In this document: positions 1 to 8,255 of the stretch, one piece after another
Position numbering within the stretch: the first letter of the stretch is position 1
Layout: every line of letters begins with the position of its first letter
DNA from: an uncultured Spirochaetales bacterium
Lineage (GTDB): Bacteria; Spirochaetota; Spirochaetia; Sphaerochaetales; Sphaerochaetaceae
Direction of reading: 5' to 3'
Assembly (NCBI GenBank): GCA_902781545.1
Contig: CACZJR010000006.1
Span: 1-51,288, forward strand
DNA: 51,288 bases
Notes under the pieces: model-generated
What the model saw: the letters and a program-made list of their open reading frames with translations, nothing else
What the model was told of the DNA's origin: nothing
Databases searched by the model: none
Made by a program: the position numbers and the translations under genes

Positions 1-2166
1 TATGACTGGGACAGGGAGATCTCAACATGCGATCCCTCCTACTACCACTGGACACAGTGGATCTTCGAGAAGCTCTATGAGAAAGGCCTTGCCTACGAGA
101 GCCAGGCACCGATCAACTGGTGCCCGCACTGCAAGACCGGACTTGCCAACGAGGAGGTCAAGGAAGGAAAATGCGAGCGTTGCGGAAGCCAGGTGGAGAA
201 GAAGAACATCCGCCAGTGGGTCCTGAAGATCACAGCCTACGCCCAGAGGCTTCTGGACGAACTGGACCTTGTGGACTGGCCTGAGAGCGTCAAGCTCATG
301 CAGCGCAACTGGATCGGAAAGTCCGAGGGAGCCTCAGTCCTGTTCCAGGTCAAGGGTCTTGAGAATGACCCGGACGGAAAACTCGAGGTATTCACCACAA
401 GATGCGACACCCTCTTCGGCGCCACATACATGGTAATCTCCCCGGAGCACCCGCTTGTTGCAAAGCTCACGACCAAGGAAAACGAGAAGGCCGTCAAGGA
501 CTACATCGCAGAGGCCGCCAAGAAGAGCGACCTTGACCGTACAGACCTGGCAAAGGAAAAGACAGGCGTCTTCTCCGGAAGCTATGCCATCAACCCGGTC
601 AACGGAAAGGAGATCCCGATCTGGATCGCCGACTACGTGCTGATCTCATACGGAACAGGCGCCATCATGGCAGTCCCCGCACACGACACACGTGACTGGG
701 AGTTCGCCAAGAAGTTCAACCTGCCCATCATCGAGGTCCTCAAATCCGAGGTCGATGTCCAAGAGCAGGCATGGACGGAGGACGGAATCCACGTCAACAG
801 CGGCTTCCTGGACGGACTTAACAAGGCCGATGCCATTGAGAAGATGATCGCCTTCCTCGAGGAGCGCAAAATCGGACACAAGATGATCAACTTCAAGCTC
901 CGTGACTGGATCTTCAGCCGCCAGAGATACTGGGGAGAGCCGATTCCTCTCATCCACTGCCCGCATTGCGGAACAGTCCTTGTCCCTGAGGATGAGCTTC
1001 CGCTCACACTGCCCGAGGTCCAGAGCTATCAGCCGTCAGGCACTGGTGAGAGCCCGCTTGCCAACATCGACAGCTGGGTGAACTGCAAATGCCCGAAGTG
1101 CGGAGCTCCTGCAAAGCGCGAGACCAACACAATGCCTCAGTGGGGCGGATCCTGCTGGTACTATCTCAGATATATCGATCCGAAGAACCCGAAGGAATTC
1201 GTTGATCCGGAGAAGGAGAAGTACTGGATGCCTGTCGACCTCTACATCGGAGGAACCGAGCACGCCGTGCTTCACCTGCTCTATGCAAGATTCTGGCACA
1301 AGGTCCTCTTTGATCTTGGACTTGTCTCAACACCCGAGCCTTTTGCAAGACTGGTCAACCAGGGAATGATAACCTCATTTGCCTATCAGAGGGCAAATAA
1401 ATCATTGGTTCCTGCAGATCAGGTCATTGAGAATGCCGATGGCACTTTCACTGACAAGGAAACCGGAGAGAAGCTCGAGCGCGTCATAGCAAAGATGTCA
1501 AAGAGCCTGAAGAACGTCATCAACCCGGACGAGGTCATTGCCCAGTACGGAGCAGACACCATGCGCATGTACGAGATGTTCATGGGTCCGCTTCAGGTCT
1601 CAAAGCCCTGGTCCACGACCGGTATCGCCGGCGTGTGGCGCTTCATCGACAGGATCTGGCGCCTTGCTGACGAGAAGCCGCTTACAGAGGACAAGGCTCC
1701 GGCAGAGATCCTCAAGAGCCTGCACAAGACAATCAAGAAGGTCACAGATGACACCGCAACGCTGAACTTCAACACTGCAATCAGCCAGATGATGGTTTAC
1801 ATCAATGACCTTTCAAAGCTCGAGACTCTTCCGCGTGAGGCCTGGGAGCCTCTGGTCCTGATGATTGCCCCCTACGCTCCCCATCTTGCAGAGGAACTCT
1901 GGGAGAAGGCCGGGCACAAGCCGTCAGTGGCGAACGTCAGCTGGCCGAAGTACAACGAGGCTCTGACAATCGACGCCGAGATCCAGATCGTGTGCCAGAT
2001 CAACGGCAAAGTCAGGGCAAAGATCATGCTGGGCAAGGATGCGACCAAGGAAGAGATCATTGCCGCAGCCAAGGCCAACGACAACGTGAAGAAGTACCTG
2101 GACGGTGCCACCATCGTCAAGGAGATTGTTGTTCCGGGCAAGCTGGTGAGCTTTGTAGTGAAGTGA
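1..2166 (+). CDS. leuS: Leucyl-tRNA synthetase, 3' part (5' end outside window)
   Basis: Class I aminoacyl-tRNA synthetase that charges tRNA-Leu in the cytoplasm. The reading frame is open from base 1 and gives 721 residues; about 90-100 N-terminal residues, including the HIGH motif, lie upstream of the window. Visible parts are a zinc-binding CPHC/CERC segment (about residues 41-61), the CP1 editing domain with [12 protein letters not shown] (about residues 218-229), and the catalytic KMSKS loop near nt 1495. These are followed by the anticodon-binding and C-terminal domains. A strong intrinsic terminator follows the stop codon, so this is probably the end of a transcript. The family call is secure. 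The in-frame ATG at 193 is internal, not a start. Confidence 0.97.
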   Translation, partial: YDWDREISTCDPSYYHWTQWIFEKLYEKGLAYESQAPINWCPHCKTGLANEEVKEGKCERCGSQVEKKNIRQWVLKITAYAQRLLDELDLVDWPESVKLMQRNWIGKSEGASVLFQVKGLENDPDGKLEVFTTRCDTLFGATYMVISPEHPLVAKLTTKENEKAVKDYIAEAAKKSDLDRTDLAKEKTGVFSGSYAINPVNGKEIPIWIADYVLISYGTGAIMAVPAHDTRDWEFAKKFNLPIIEVLKSEVDVQEQAWTEDGIHVNSGFLDGLNKADAIEKMIAFLEERKIGHKMINFKLRDWIFSRQRYWGEPIPLIHCPHCGTVLVPEDELPLTLPEVQSYQPSGTGESPLANIDSWVNCKCPKCGAPAKRETNTMPQWGGSCWYYLRYIDPKNPKEFVDPEKEKYWMPVDLYIGGTEHAVLHLLYARFWHKVLFDLGLVSTPEPFARLVNQGMITSFAYQRANKSLVPADQVIENADGTFTDKETGEKLERVIAKMSKSLKNVINPDEVIAQYGADTMRMYEMFMGPLQVSKPWSTTGIAGVWRFIDRIWRLADEKPLTEDKAPAEILKSLHKTIKKVTDDTATLNFNTAISQMMVYINDLSKLETLPREAWEPLVLMIAPYAPHLAEELWEKAGHKPSVANVSWPKYNEALTIDAEIQIVCQINGKVRAKIMLGKDATKEEIIAAAKANDNVKKYLDGATIVKEIVVPGKLVSFVVK

Positions 2167-2188
2167 TTTTCAAGCCAAAACAAGCTCG

Positions 2189-2214
2189 AAGGCCTCCGTT
2201 TGGAGGCCTTTTAT
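2189..2214 (+). terminator. Intrinsic terminator of leuS
   Basis: A 9-bp perfect stem (AAGGCCTCC / GGAGGCCTT) with a GTTT loop is followed by a T-rich run, 22 bp after the leuS stop codon. Confidence 0.9.
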
Positions 2215-2292
2215 TTTACTAAACTATAAGAATTTAGCCGTTTAAGTGTACTGGAATAAACATTTATATGCGCATACGCGCACTCTCAGCAC

Positions 2293-2324
2293 ATTTACTA
2301 AATTAATATAGGGGTTTAGTAAAT
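2293..2324. repeat. 10-bp perfect inverted repeat in AT-rich gap after leuS
   Basis: The arms ATTTACTAAA (2293-2302) and TTTAGTAAAT (2315-2324) are separated by 12 bp. The same core TTTACTAAA also occurs at 2215-2223. A smaller inverted repeat, TGCGC/GCGCA, lies at 2269-2282. The gap 2215-2387 between leuS and brnA is very AT-rich and holds no gene that I can see. The repeat may be a regulator site or a scar of the insertion that brought in brnTA. Confidence 0.55.
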
Positions 2325-2387
2325 GGTTGTCAACATTTTTTTATTTTTTTAGTTTTTCACATGAAAAAAGTTTTCAAGGTTGCCTCA

Positions 2388-2696
2388 TCATCCTTTTTGG
2401 GTGTTGAATATATAGCTCCTCAGCACCTCATTGATGCGGGTCTGATACCCCTTACCTTGCGCTTTGAAGGCATCTAGAACATCAATGTCTATTTTAAGGT
2501 GAACATCTGCCTTTTTAGGCCTGAACCACTCAGGGTGCCTGTTGATGGCCGGTTGAAGAGCCTCAAGCTCATTGTCATTCAGAGGCGGATTCTCTGCGTC
2601 AAATACTTGTACAGCATTCCTAATCCTTCTCTTTGAGTCTTCAGGCATATCTGCTGATTGCAGCTCATCTAGCGTTATTCTTTTTGTAGTACTCAT
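2388..2696 (-). CDS. brnA: BrnA-family antitoxin
   Basis: A 102-residue protein with the BrnA signature near its C-terminus: a ribbon-helix-helix-like segment containing VDVLDAFKAQGKGYQTRINEVLRSY, split here as VLDAFKAQGKGYQ and TRINEVLRSY. BrnA proteins bind and neutralise BrnT and repress their own operon. The ATG at 2696 has an AAGGA ribosome site 5 nt upstream. It overlaps the 3' end of brnT by 32 bp, the usual toxin-first order of brnTA operons. Base composition is lower in GC than in the neighbouring genes, which suggests horizontal transfer (inference). Confidence 0.85.
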   Translation of the reverse strand: MSTTKRITLDELQSADMPEDSKRRIRNAVQVFDAENPPLNDNELEALQPAINRHPEWFRPKKADVHLKIDIDVLDAFKAQGKGYQTRINEVLRSYIFNTQKG

Positions 2697-2946
2697 TCAT
2701 TTCCTTCTTTGTGGCAAGTCTTGCCGATATAATTCGTATCTTTCCTAATCGCTCTGTAAAAACAACACAAAGTATCCGCTCCGCAATACATATCGCATAC
2801 CATCGATCTTCATTCAAGTTGGAATGCTTAGCATCATATGCTTCCAGAAGATTAGGATCCTTGAAAACAAACACTGCATCTTCAAAAGCAATTCCGTGCT
2901 TACGCAGATTGGCGATGTTCTTATCTTCATCCCATTCAAAAACCAA
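2665..2946 (-). CDS. brnT: BrnT-family toxin (TTG start)
   Basis: A 93-residue RelE-like ribonuclease toxin. It shows the BrnT opening FEWDEDKNIANLRKHGIAFEDA, seen here as FEWDEDK followed by NLRKHGIAFEDA, and the closing IRIISARLATKKE. An ATG frame opens 45 nt earlier at 2991, but that ATG sits right at the predicted transcription start and inside the TGTACA operator repeats. An AAAGGAG ribosome site lies 8 nt before TTG 2946, which restores the family's usual length, so I chose TTG. It overlaps brnA and forms a type II toxin-antitoxin module with it. Confidence 0.85.
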   Translation of the reverse strand: MVFEWDEDKNIANLRKHGIAFEDAVFVFKDPNLLEAYDAKHSNLNEDRWYAICIAERILCVVFTERLGKIRIISARLATKKEMNEYYKKNNAR

Positions 2947-2964
2947 AACATTATCTCCTTTAAC

Positions 2965-3003
2965 TGTACATCTGTTTATGTACATTGCCAAATGTACATT
3001 ATA
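2965..3003 (-). promoter_or_regulatory. brnTA promoter with triple TGTACA operator
   Basis: A minus-strand -10 TATAAT occupies 2998-3003. Three identical palindromic TGTACA hexamers follow at 2993-2998, 2979-2984 and 2965-2970, each exactly 14 bp apart, covering the predicted start of transcription. I see no good -35. BrnA is known to autorepress its operon, so these are the likely BrnA sites (inference). Confidence 0.65.
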
Positions 3004-3023
3004 TGCTGTTCTTCAGTCTCCCA

Positions 3024-3746
3024 TCACACCAGGCTCTGCTTCAGGTAGCTGTAGGCGGCCCCTGAGGAGTCAACTATGAGTACAAGAACGCGGTCCATGT
3101 CCGGGTTGAGGTAGCGGTAGACACCTTCAGGGAGCTGCAGGTCGGGGGAAATGCCTTCTGTGACAACAAGGCCGGGATCCTGGAGGAACTCGCTTGTCCA
3201 GATTCCATTGGGCAGGGCAAAGCTGTCCACCGCGAATGGGGAAATTATCTTAAAGGAAGCCTCTGACAGCACACCGTTCTGAAGGTCACGGAGAAATAAA
3301 ACCTTGTCTATTTTCCTAAAATCATCTGTTTTTTCATGCAGTTCACTAGAAATCAGGCCATAGTTTAGGCGGGATGTCACAACCCTGTCAATGTCCAGAA
3401 GCTCCCCTGCAAGGACCCCGTCATTCTGGGAAAGAGTAATATGTGAGGCGGTATCAAGTGGTGTAAGGATGGTCCCGAACGGGCTCATGTCACCTAGCGG
3501 ATACGCTGCTATGACGGCAGTCTCCCCTGGTGGGATGTATAGCCGGATATTCCTTTGGTCAGAAGAGATGTACGTGCTCCTGATCTCATCACCATAGGTC
3601 CATTTGAGGGTGTACCACAGGCACTTGCCGGAGGCTCTTTCCCATGGGTGGGTCGGAATTGTGACTTCCAATGCCCTGTCGGGGGAGACAGAACAGGAGA
3701 AAAGCATCAGGGTAAACAGTAGTAATAAAGGCATTTTTATCTTCAT
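3024..3746 (-). CDS. Predicted lipoprotein, function unknown
   Basis: A 240-residue protein. It starts with a lysine-containing hydrophobic signal peptide ending in the lipobox L-F-S-C (Cys18), so it is expected to be lipidated by Lgt, encoded at 14.7 kb, and anchored facing the periplasm or surface. The rest appears beta-rich and soluble, with no motif I recognise. It lies 53 bp downstream of the DUF4416 gene on the same strand and may share its transcript. Its stop codon is only about 20 bp before the brnTA promoter. The function is not known to me. Confidence 0.75.
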   Translation of the reverse strand: MKIKMPLLLLFTLMLFSCSVSPDRALEVTIPTHPWERASGKCLWYTLKWTYGDEIRSTYISSDQRNIRLYIPPGETAVIAAYPLGDMSPFGTILTPLDTASHITLSQNDGVLAGELLDIDRVVTSRLNYGLISSELHEKTDDFRKIDKVLFLRDLQNGVLSEASFKIISPFAVDSFALPNGIWTSEFLQDPGLVVTEGISPDLQLPEGVYRYLNPDMDRVLVLIVDSSGAAYSYLKQSLV

Positions 3747-3799
3747 GCCCTTATATACGAGAAAAGTGCAGGAAATATTTCAACTTTCAGGAAAATTTC

Positions 3800-4336
3800 T
3801 CAGTTTTTTTCTGTTGCTCTAAGAAGCTCACGGTATCTGGACCTGAAAGAGCGTAAAACAGAGCGCACTTCATCACTGCTGTAATCTGCGTAGGTCCAGG
3901 GCAGACGCTGGAAATCATGGTCCTGATAGATGAGGGTTGTCTCTCCGTAAATGCCGTCCTTAAGGGGGATGCGGTGGGACCTGTCCTTACAGGTTGCAAG
4001 AATCAGGTTGGCAAGAGAAAGCGTTCCCGGGTCAAGGTTGATCCTGCGGTTGCCGTCAAGTGAGAACTGCTTTTCAAGTTCATTAGTCAGTGTCTTTATG
4101 TCAGCAAGTGCGGATGGGTCAATCAGATCATGGAAGAGAAGCAGGTAGCGCACCGGCCTGCCACCCATCTCGGAATCATAGTAATCCGTGTAGGAGAAAT
4201 CCATCACCGGGCTGTGCATATCCACAGGCCCAAAGTTCTCCTCAAGCACAGAGATCAGACTGTCATGCTGCACCTCAAGGGTCGACAGGACTCCAATCAT
4301 CAATGCACATCTCTGGAATTCCCTTGCCTCTGCCAT
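3800..4336 (-). CDS. DUF4416 family protein
   Basis: A 178-residue protein that matches the DUF4416 pattern as I remember it: an N-terminal MIGVLSTLE, then FGPVDMHSP, a YYDSEMG segment, RRINLDPGTLSLANLILAT and SHRIPLKDGIYGE, and a C-terminal PWTYADYSSDE. The function of the family is unknown; it occurs in spirochaetes and some other anaerobes. The ATG at 4336 has a GGAGG ribosome site 4 nt upstream. It is divergent from pth with 85 bp between them, and the lipoprotein gene follows it. Confidence 0.8.
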   Translation of the reverse strand: MAEAREFQRCALMIGVLSTLEVQHDSLISVLEENFGPVDMHSPVMDFSYTDYYDSEMGGRPVRYLLLFHDLIDPSALADIKTLTNELEKQFSLDGNRRINLDPGTLSLANLILATCKDRSHRIPLKDGIYGETTLIYQDHDFQRLPWTYADYSSDEVRSVLRSFRSRYRELLRATEKN

Positions 4337-4351
4337 AGCGCCTCCGCTGGA

Positions 4352-4380
4352 ATTCTCCCACCCTTGACTTCTCTTGTCAA
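4352..4380 (-). promoter_or_regulatory. Promoter of DUF4416 gene with overlapping palindrome
   Basis: Minus strand: -35 TTGACA (4375-4380), 17-bp spacer, -10 GAGAAT (4352-4357). The -35 is one arm of the inverted repeat TTGAC-7-GTCAA (4364-4380), which could be an operator for this gene and for divergent pth. Confidence 0.5.
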
Positions 4381-4386
4381 CTTTCC

Positions 4387-4415
4387 TTGCTTTGATGGCA
4401 TTTGGGATTTATCAT
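4387..4415 (+). promoter_or_regulatory. pth promoter, predicted leaderless
   Basis: -35 TTGCTT (4387-4392), 17-bp spacer, -10 TATCAT (4410-4415). Only 6 nt separate the -10 from the pth ATG, and no Shine-Dalgarno sequence is present, so transcription would start at or next to the A of the start codon. Confidence 0.6.
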
Positions 4416-4421
4416 TGAATC

Positions 4422-4943
4422 ATGCCAAAGCTGATTGTCTTTCTGGGAAATCCGGGAATCCAGTACAGACAGACCAGACACAATGCCGGATGGATTCTCT
4501 GTGACCGCGTCACTGAAAGGCTGGGACTTGAGGGGCGCTGGCAGACAAAGTTCCACGGCCAATTCATCAAAAGCGGCAATTCTGTCCTTCTTAAGCCTCA
4601 GACATTCATGAATGAGAGCGGAATATCGGTCCAGGAGGCATCAAGGTTCTTCAATGTTGCGCCAGCTGATGTCCTGGTGGTCCATGATGACATTGAGCTA
4701 GAGTTCGGAGCGGTGCGCATCCAGCTGGGCGGAGGAATGGGCGGACACAACGGGCTGAGATCTGTGAAACAGCATTTGGGAACAGACCAGTTCAGAAGAC
4801 TGCGCATAGGAGTCGGACGTCCGCCGGCAAGGATTCAGGTTGCGGACTTTGTCCTTGGAAGATTCACGGAAATAGAGGAGAAACAGTTGCAGGGAATACT
4901 GGATAACGCAGCTGAAACTGCGATACAATATATCTGCAATTGA
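4422..4943 (+). CDS. pth: Peptidyl-tRNA hydrolase
   Basis: A 173-residue cytoplasmic esterase that recycles peptidyl-tRNA released from stalled ribosomes. The Pth motifs are present: FLGNPGIQYRQTRHNAGW with the catalytic His, LLKPQTFMNESG with the substrate-binding Asn, and VVHDDIELEFG with the catalytic Asp, followed by GGGMGGHNGLRS. It is slightly short for the family because the C-terminal tail is trimmed. The ATG at 4422 has no ribosome site, and a promoter ends 6 nt before it. The GH13 gene follows after 14 bp with its own ribosome site, so the two may be co-transcribed. Confidence 0.95.
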   Translation: MPKLIVFLGNPGIQYRQTRHNAGWILCDRVTERLGLEGRWQTKFHGQFIKSGNSVLLKPQTFMNESGISVQEASRFFNVAPADVLVVHDDIELEFGAVRIQLGGGMGGHNGLRSVKQHLGTDQFRRLRIGVGRPPARIQVADFVLGRFTEIEEKQLQGILDNAAETAIQYICN

Positions 4944-4957
4944 AATAGGGAGAAGCT

Positions 4958-7900
4958 ATGGAGAACAGGGATTTTAGGATTTCAGAGATCTGCAGGGAGA
5001 TCATGACATATGAGAAGCCCATGTTTGAGACATCGGAAAGGGCCGACAGGATGTACCGTCAGGCGCAGGAGGTCTCCGTTGTCTACAACAACAGTCATGA
5101 GCATCCCATAACAGCCGGAAAGATATACACCTCTGCGGTGCTGCACATGGTGTATCAGGCTGTGATCTCCGTTTTCCTCCGCGGCTCTGACTCCGATCCG
5201 TTCTCAAGGATCTCGGTCCTGGCAGAGAAGAACAAGGACACAGCGGATGTCCTTGACTTCTACGACAGGTCATTCCCCACCCGCCTGAGCGAGAGCTCAG
5301 ACCTTCTTCACGGTGTTGAGACTGCAAGGGCCTTCTTTGTGCATCAGGTCCTTCAGGCCAACCCTGCCCTGCTTGCCGCAACCGGGGACATGCTTGACCA
5401 GAAGAAGCTAAAATTCCCGCAGGGGACACAGGCACTGACGGCAATGATGGGAAGCTATCTCAAGGGAACCGGGTTCTCCGAATCAACGGAAGATGACCTG
5501 TTCTCCTTTCTCACACTCCCTGCGAGACTTTATCCGGACTCACTCTCAAAACAGATCGCATACATCCTGGAGCACTGGGAGGCACTGCTTCCTGAGGAGT
5601 TCGCCACGCTGCTTCTGAAGAGCCGTGACTACATGCAGGAGGAGGACAGACCCCATTTCCAGGGTGGCCCGGGTCCCATGGAGATTCCTGATTACTCCAA
5701 CCTGGGCGATGATGACATTGAGTCATTCACCCCGGACCGCAACTGGATGCCCAACGTCATCATGATGGCAAAGAGCACCCTTGTGTGGCTGGACCAGCTT
5801 TCAAAGAAATACAACAGGGACATTCACAGACTGGATCAGATCCCTGACGAGGAGCTTGATTACCTGCGAGACTCAGGTTTCACTGCACTTTGGCTGATAG
5901 GTCTCTGGGAGAGAAGCCCTGCGTCAAAGAAGATCAAGAACCTCTGCGGAAACCCGGATGCCGAATCGTCCGCTTATTCACTCAAAGGCTATGAGATAGC
6001 ATCAAGAATCGGCGGCTGGGAGGCTCTCTTCAACCTCAAGAACCGATGTTGGGAGAGAGGAATAAGGCTTGCAAGCGACATGGTTCCGAACCACACAGGC
6101 CTTGACAGTGACTGGATGAAATACCACAGCAACTACTTCATCCAGCAGCCTTATCCTCCATTCCCTTCATACACATACAACGGTGAGAATCTCTCCGAGG
6201 ATCCTGATCTGGACATCAGGATTGAGGACCATTACTACAACAGGACAGACGCCGCCGTGACCTTCAGGCGCATTGACAGGAGAACCGGTGAGACATCCTA
6301 CATCTTTCATGGAAACGACGGAACAACAATGCCCTGGAATGATACTGCTCAGCTTGATTTTCTTAACCCAGAGACACGGGAGGCTGTCATTCAGCAGATC
6401 ATGGCAGTTGCCAGGAACTTCCCCATAATCAGGTTCGATGCCGCAATGACACTTGCAAAACGCCACATCCAGAGGCTCTGGTACCCCAAGCCTGGCACTG
6501 GCGGAGACATTGCCGGCAGAACACCTTTCGGAATGTCAACCGAGGAGTTCAACCGCAGGATCCCGAATGAGTTCTGGAGAGAGGTTGTTGACAGAATCCA
6601 GACGGAGCTGCCGGACACACTGCTTCTGGCTGAGGCATTCTGGATGATGGAGAGCTACTTTGTAAGGACCCTTGGAATGCACAGGGTCTACAACAGCGCC
6701 TTCATGCACATGCTCAAGAACCAAGACAACAAGAAATACAGGGACATGATCAAGGCCACCTTGGAGTATGATCCTGATATCCTCAAGCGCTACGTCAACT
6801 TCATGAACAACCCGGACGAGGAGACAGCAATAGCGCAGTTCGGTGACGGGGACAAGTACTTCGGAGTCTGCACCCTCCTCTCCACACTGCCGGGTCTTCC
6901 GATGTTCGGTCACGGACAGATAGAGGGCTTCAGGGAGAAGTACGGCATGGAGTACCAGCGTGCCTACTGGAATGAGACCCCGAACGAGGGGCTGATTGAG
7001 GAGCACAAGAGAAGGATCTTCCCGCTCCTTAAGATGAGATGGCTTTTCTCCGAGTCAAGGTACTTCCAGCTGTTCGACGCTTATGACGGCTACGGCAACG
7101 TCCTGGAGTCCGTTTACGCATACACAAACGGTGATGACAACCAGATGGCAATGGTACTCTACAACAACCAGTATGAGCGAGTTGACGGATGGATCAACAT
7201 GTCCGTCCAGAAGCTCGTGAAGGAAGGCGGAGAGAGACACATGGAGGTTGTCTCCCTCGCACAGAGCCTAAGGCTCAAGCGTGGTGTAAGAAGATTCCTG
7301 GTCTACAGGAACTTCAGCAACGGGAAGACCTACCTGTACCCTTCCGAGAAGCTGTTTGATGAGGGAATGAGAATATCCCTCAACGGCTATGAGACCAAGG
7401 TTTTCACCAACATTTACGAGGTAGAGGACATCGATGGTGTCTATGAGCGGCTTTACAACAAGTACAACGGCCACGGCATACAGGACCTTGAGCATGAGAT
7501 AAGGATCCTTTACCTGGAGCCCTTCTTCGAGGCAGTCGAACCCGTGAAGGGTCAGAAGTTCTTCAAGGACCTCAAGGCTATCTTGCAGGGCAAGGGGACA
7601 AGCATGAACAGACGCAATGTCATGCAGACACTCGGCTCATGCTACACCTACATGGAGGAGTTTGACTCACTGTTCTCCAAGATCGGACTGAACATGCACA
7701 TCATGAAGCCGCAGACAATCCTTGAGATGCTGGGCAGCATGGACGCAGTCTGCCGCAACCAGCTGTTCTCAAACGGGAACGCAATCATGGACACCGACAT
7801 TGTGACGGTGTTCGCTGCAGGCTTCCTTGCAATGCCGTTCCTCTCATCTCATCCGACCATGGATGAAGCGATCAGGATTGTGCAGTATCTGCAGCTCTCG

Positions 7901-8212
7901 CGCTTCTTCGACTGCCCGGAATCAATTATCTCACGCTGTGCGATAATCATCGCAAGGGGCACTAGCACAGTGGAGGAGCTTCTGCAGGAAAAGACCTTCC
8001 TGGACCTGATCGGACGTAACGAATATCAGGGCGTGAGATGGTTCAGGGGAGAGTCCTTCCAGGAGTGCATGTACCTGACATATCTTGCAGATGCAATGAC
8101 AGCAGGCATAAATCTTGACCCTGAGACGGTTGAGGACTACAGGAAGGAGATTGACCTCTGGCTCAGAAAATGCGGGGATGCCCAGTACAAATTGGACAAT
8201 CTGTTAAAATAG
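4958..8212 (+). CDS. Large GH13 alpha-amylase-family protein
   Basis: A 1084-residue cytoplasmic protein (no signal peptide) of the alpha-amylase family GH13. After about 280 mostly helical residues comes a TIM barrel with all four GH13 regions: DMVPNHTGLD (about residue 374), IRFDAAMTL with nucleophile Asp494, LLAEAF with acid/base Glu559, and MNNPDEE with Asp620 in place of the usual NHD. After roughly residue 780 there is a further helical region of about 300 residues that I do not recognise. The ATG at 4958 is preceded by GGGAG. Substrate is unknown; an alpha-glucan or trehalose-like alpha-glucoside is the general expectation. The NHD-to-NPD change keeps the essential Asp. Confidence 0.85.
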   Translation: MENRDFRISEICREIMTYEKPMFETSERADRMYRQAQEVSVVYNNSHEHPITAGKIYTSAVLHMVYQAVISVFLRGSDSDPFSRISVLAEKNKDTADVLDFYDRSFPTRLSESSDLLHGVETARAFFVHQVLQANPALLAATGDMLDQKKLKFPQGTQALTAMMGSYLKGTGFSESTEDDLFSFLTLPARLYPDSLSKQIAYILEHWEALLPEEFATLLLKSRDYMQEEDRPHFQGGPGPMEIPDYSNLGDDDIESFTPDRNWMPNVIMMAKSTLVWLDQLSKKYNRDIHRLDQIPDEELDYLRDSGFTALWLIGLWERSPASKKIKNLCGNPDAESSAYSLKGYEIASRIGGWEALFNLKNRCWERGIRLASDMVPNHTGLDSDWMKYHSNYFIQQPYPPFPSYTYNGENLSEDPDLDIRIEDHYYNRTDAAVTFRRIDRRTGETSYIFHGNDGTTMPWNDTAQLDFLNPETREAVIQQIMAVARNFPIIRFDAAMTLAKRHIQRLWYPKPGTGGDIAGRTPFGMSTEEFNRRIPNEFWREVVDRIQTELPDTLLLAEAFWMMESYFVRTLGMHRVYNSAFMHMLKNQDNKKYRDMIKATLEYDPDILKRYVNFMNNPDEETAIAQFGDGDKYFGVCTLLSTLPGLPMFGHGQIEGFREKYGMEYQRAYWNETPNEGLIEEHKRRIFPLLKMRWLFSESRYFQLFDAYDGYGNVLESVYAYTNGDDNQMAMVLYNNQYERVDGWINMSVQKLVKEGGERHMEVVSLAQSLRLKRGVRRFLVYRNFSNGKTYLYPSEKLFDEGMRISLNGYETKVFTNIYEVEDIDGVYERLYNKYNGHGIQDLEHEIRILYLEPFFEAVEPVKGQKFFKDLKAILQGKGTSMNRRNVMQTLGSCYTYMEEFDSLFSKIGLNMHIMKPQTILEMLGSMDAVCRNQLFSNGNAIMDTDIVTVFAAGFLAMPFLSSHPTMDEAIRIVQYLQLSRFFDCPESIISRCAIIIARGTSTVEELLQEKTFLDLIGRNEYQGVRWFRGESFQECMYLTYLADAMTAGINLDPETVEDYRKEIDLWLRKCGDAQYKLDNLLK

Positions 8213-8218
8213 AACTTC

Positions 8219-8247
8219 TTGCATTAGACCTATAATGTAAATATAAT
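8219..8247 (+). promoter_or_regulatory. Symporter-gene promoter, predicted leaderless
   Basis: -35 TTGCAT (8219-8224), 17-bp spacer, -10 TATAAT (8242-8247). The ATG follows after 8 nt with no Shine-Dalgarno sequence. A second TATAAT lies at 8231-8236. Confidence 0.65.
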
Positions 8248-8255
8248 TTACAACT

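Noticed and set aside
2947-2991. Longer brnT starting at ATG 2991
   Set aside because: That ATG lies in the operator, about 7 nt after the -10 box and with no ribosome site. AAAGGAG before TTG 2946 fits better and gives the family length.
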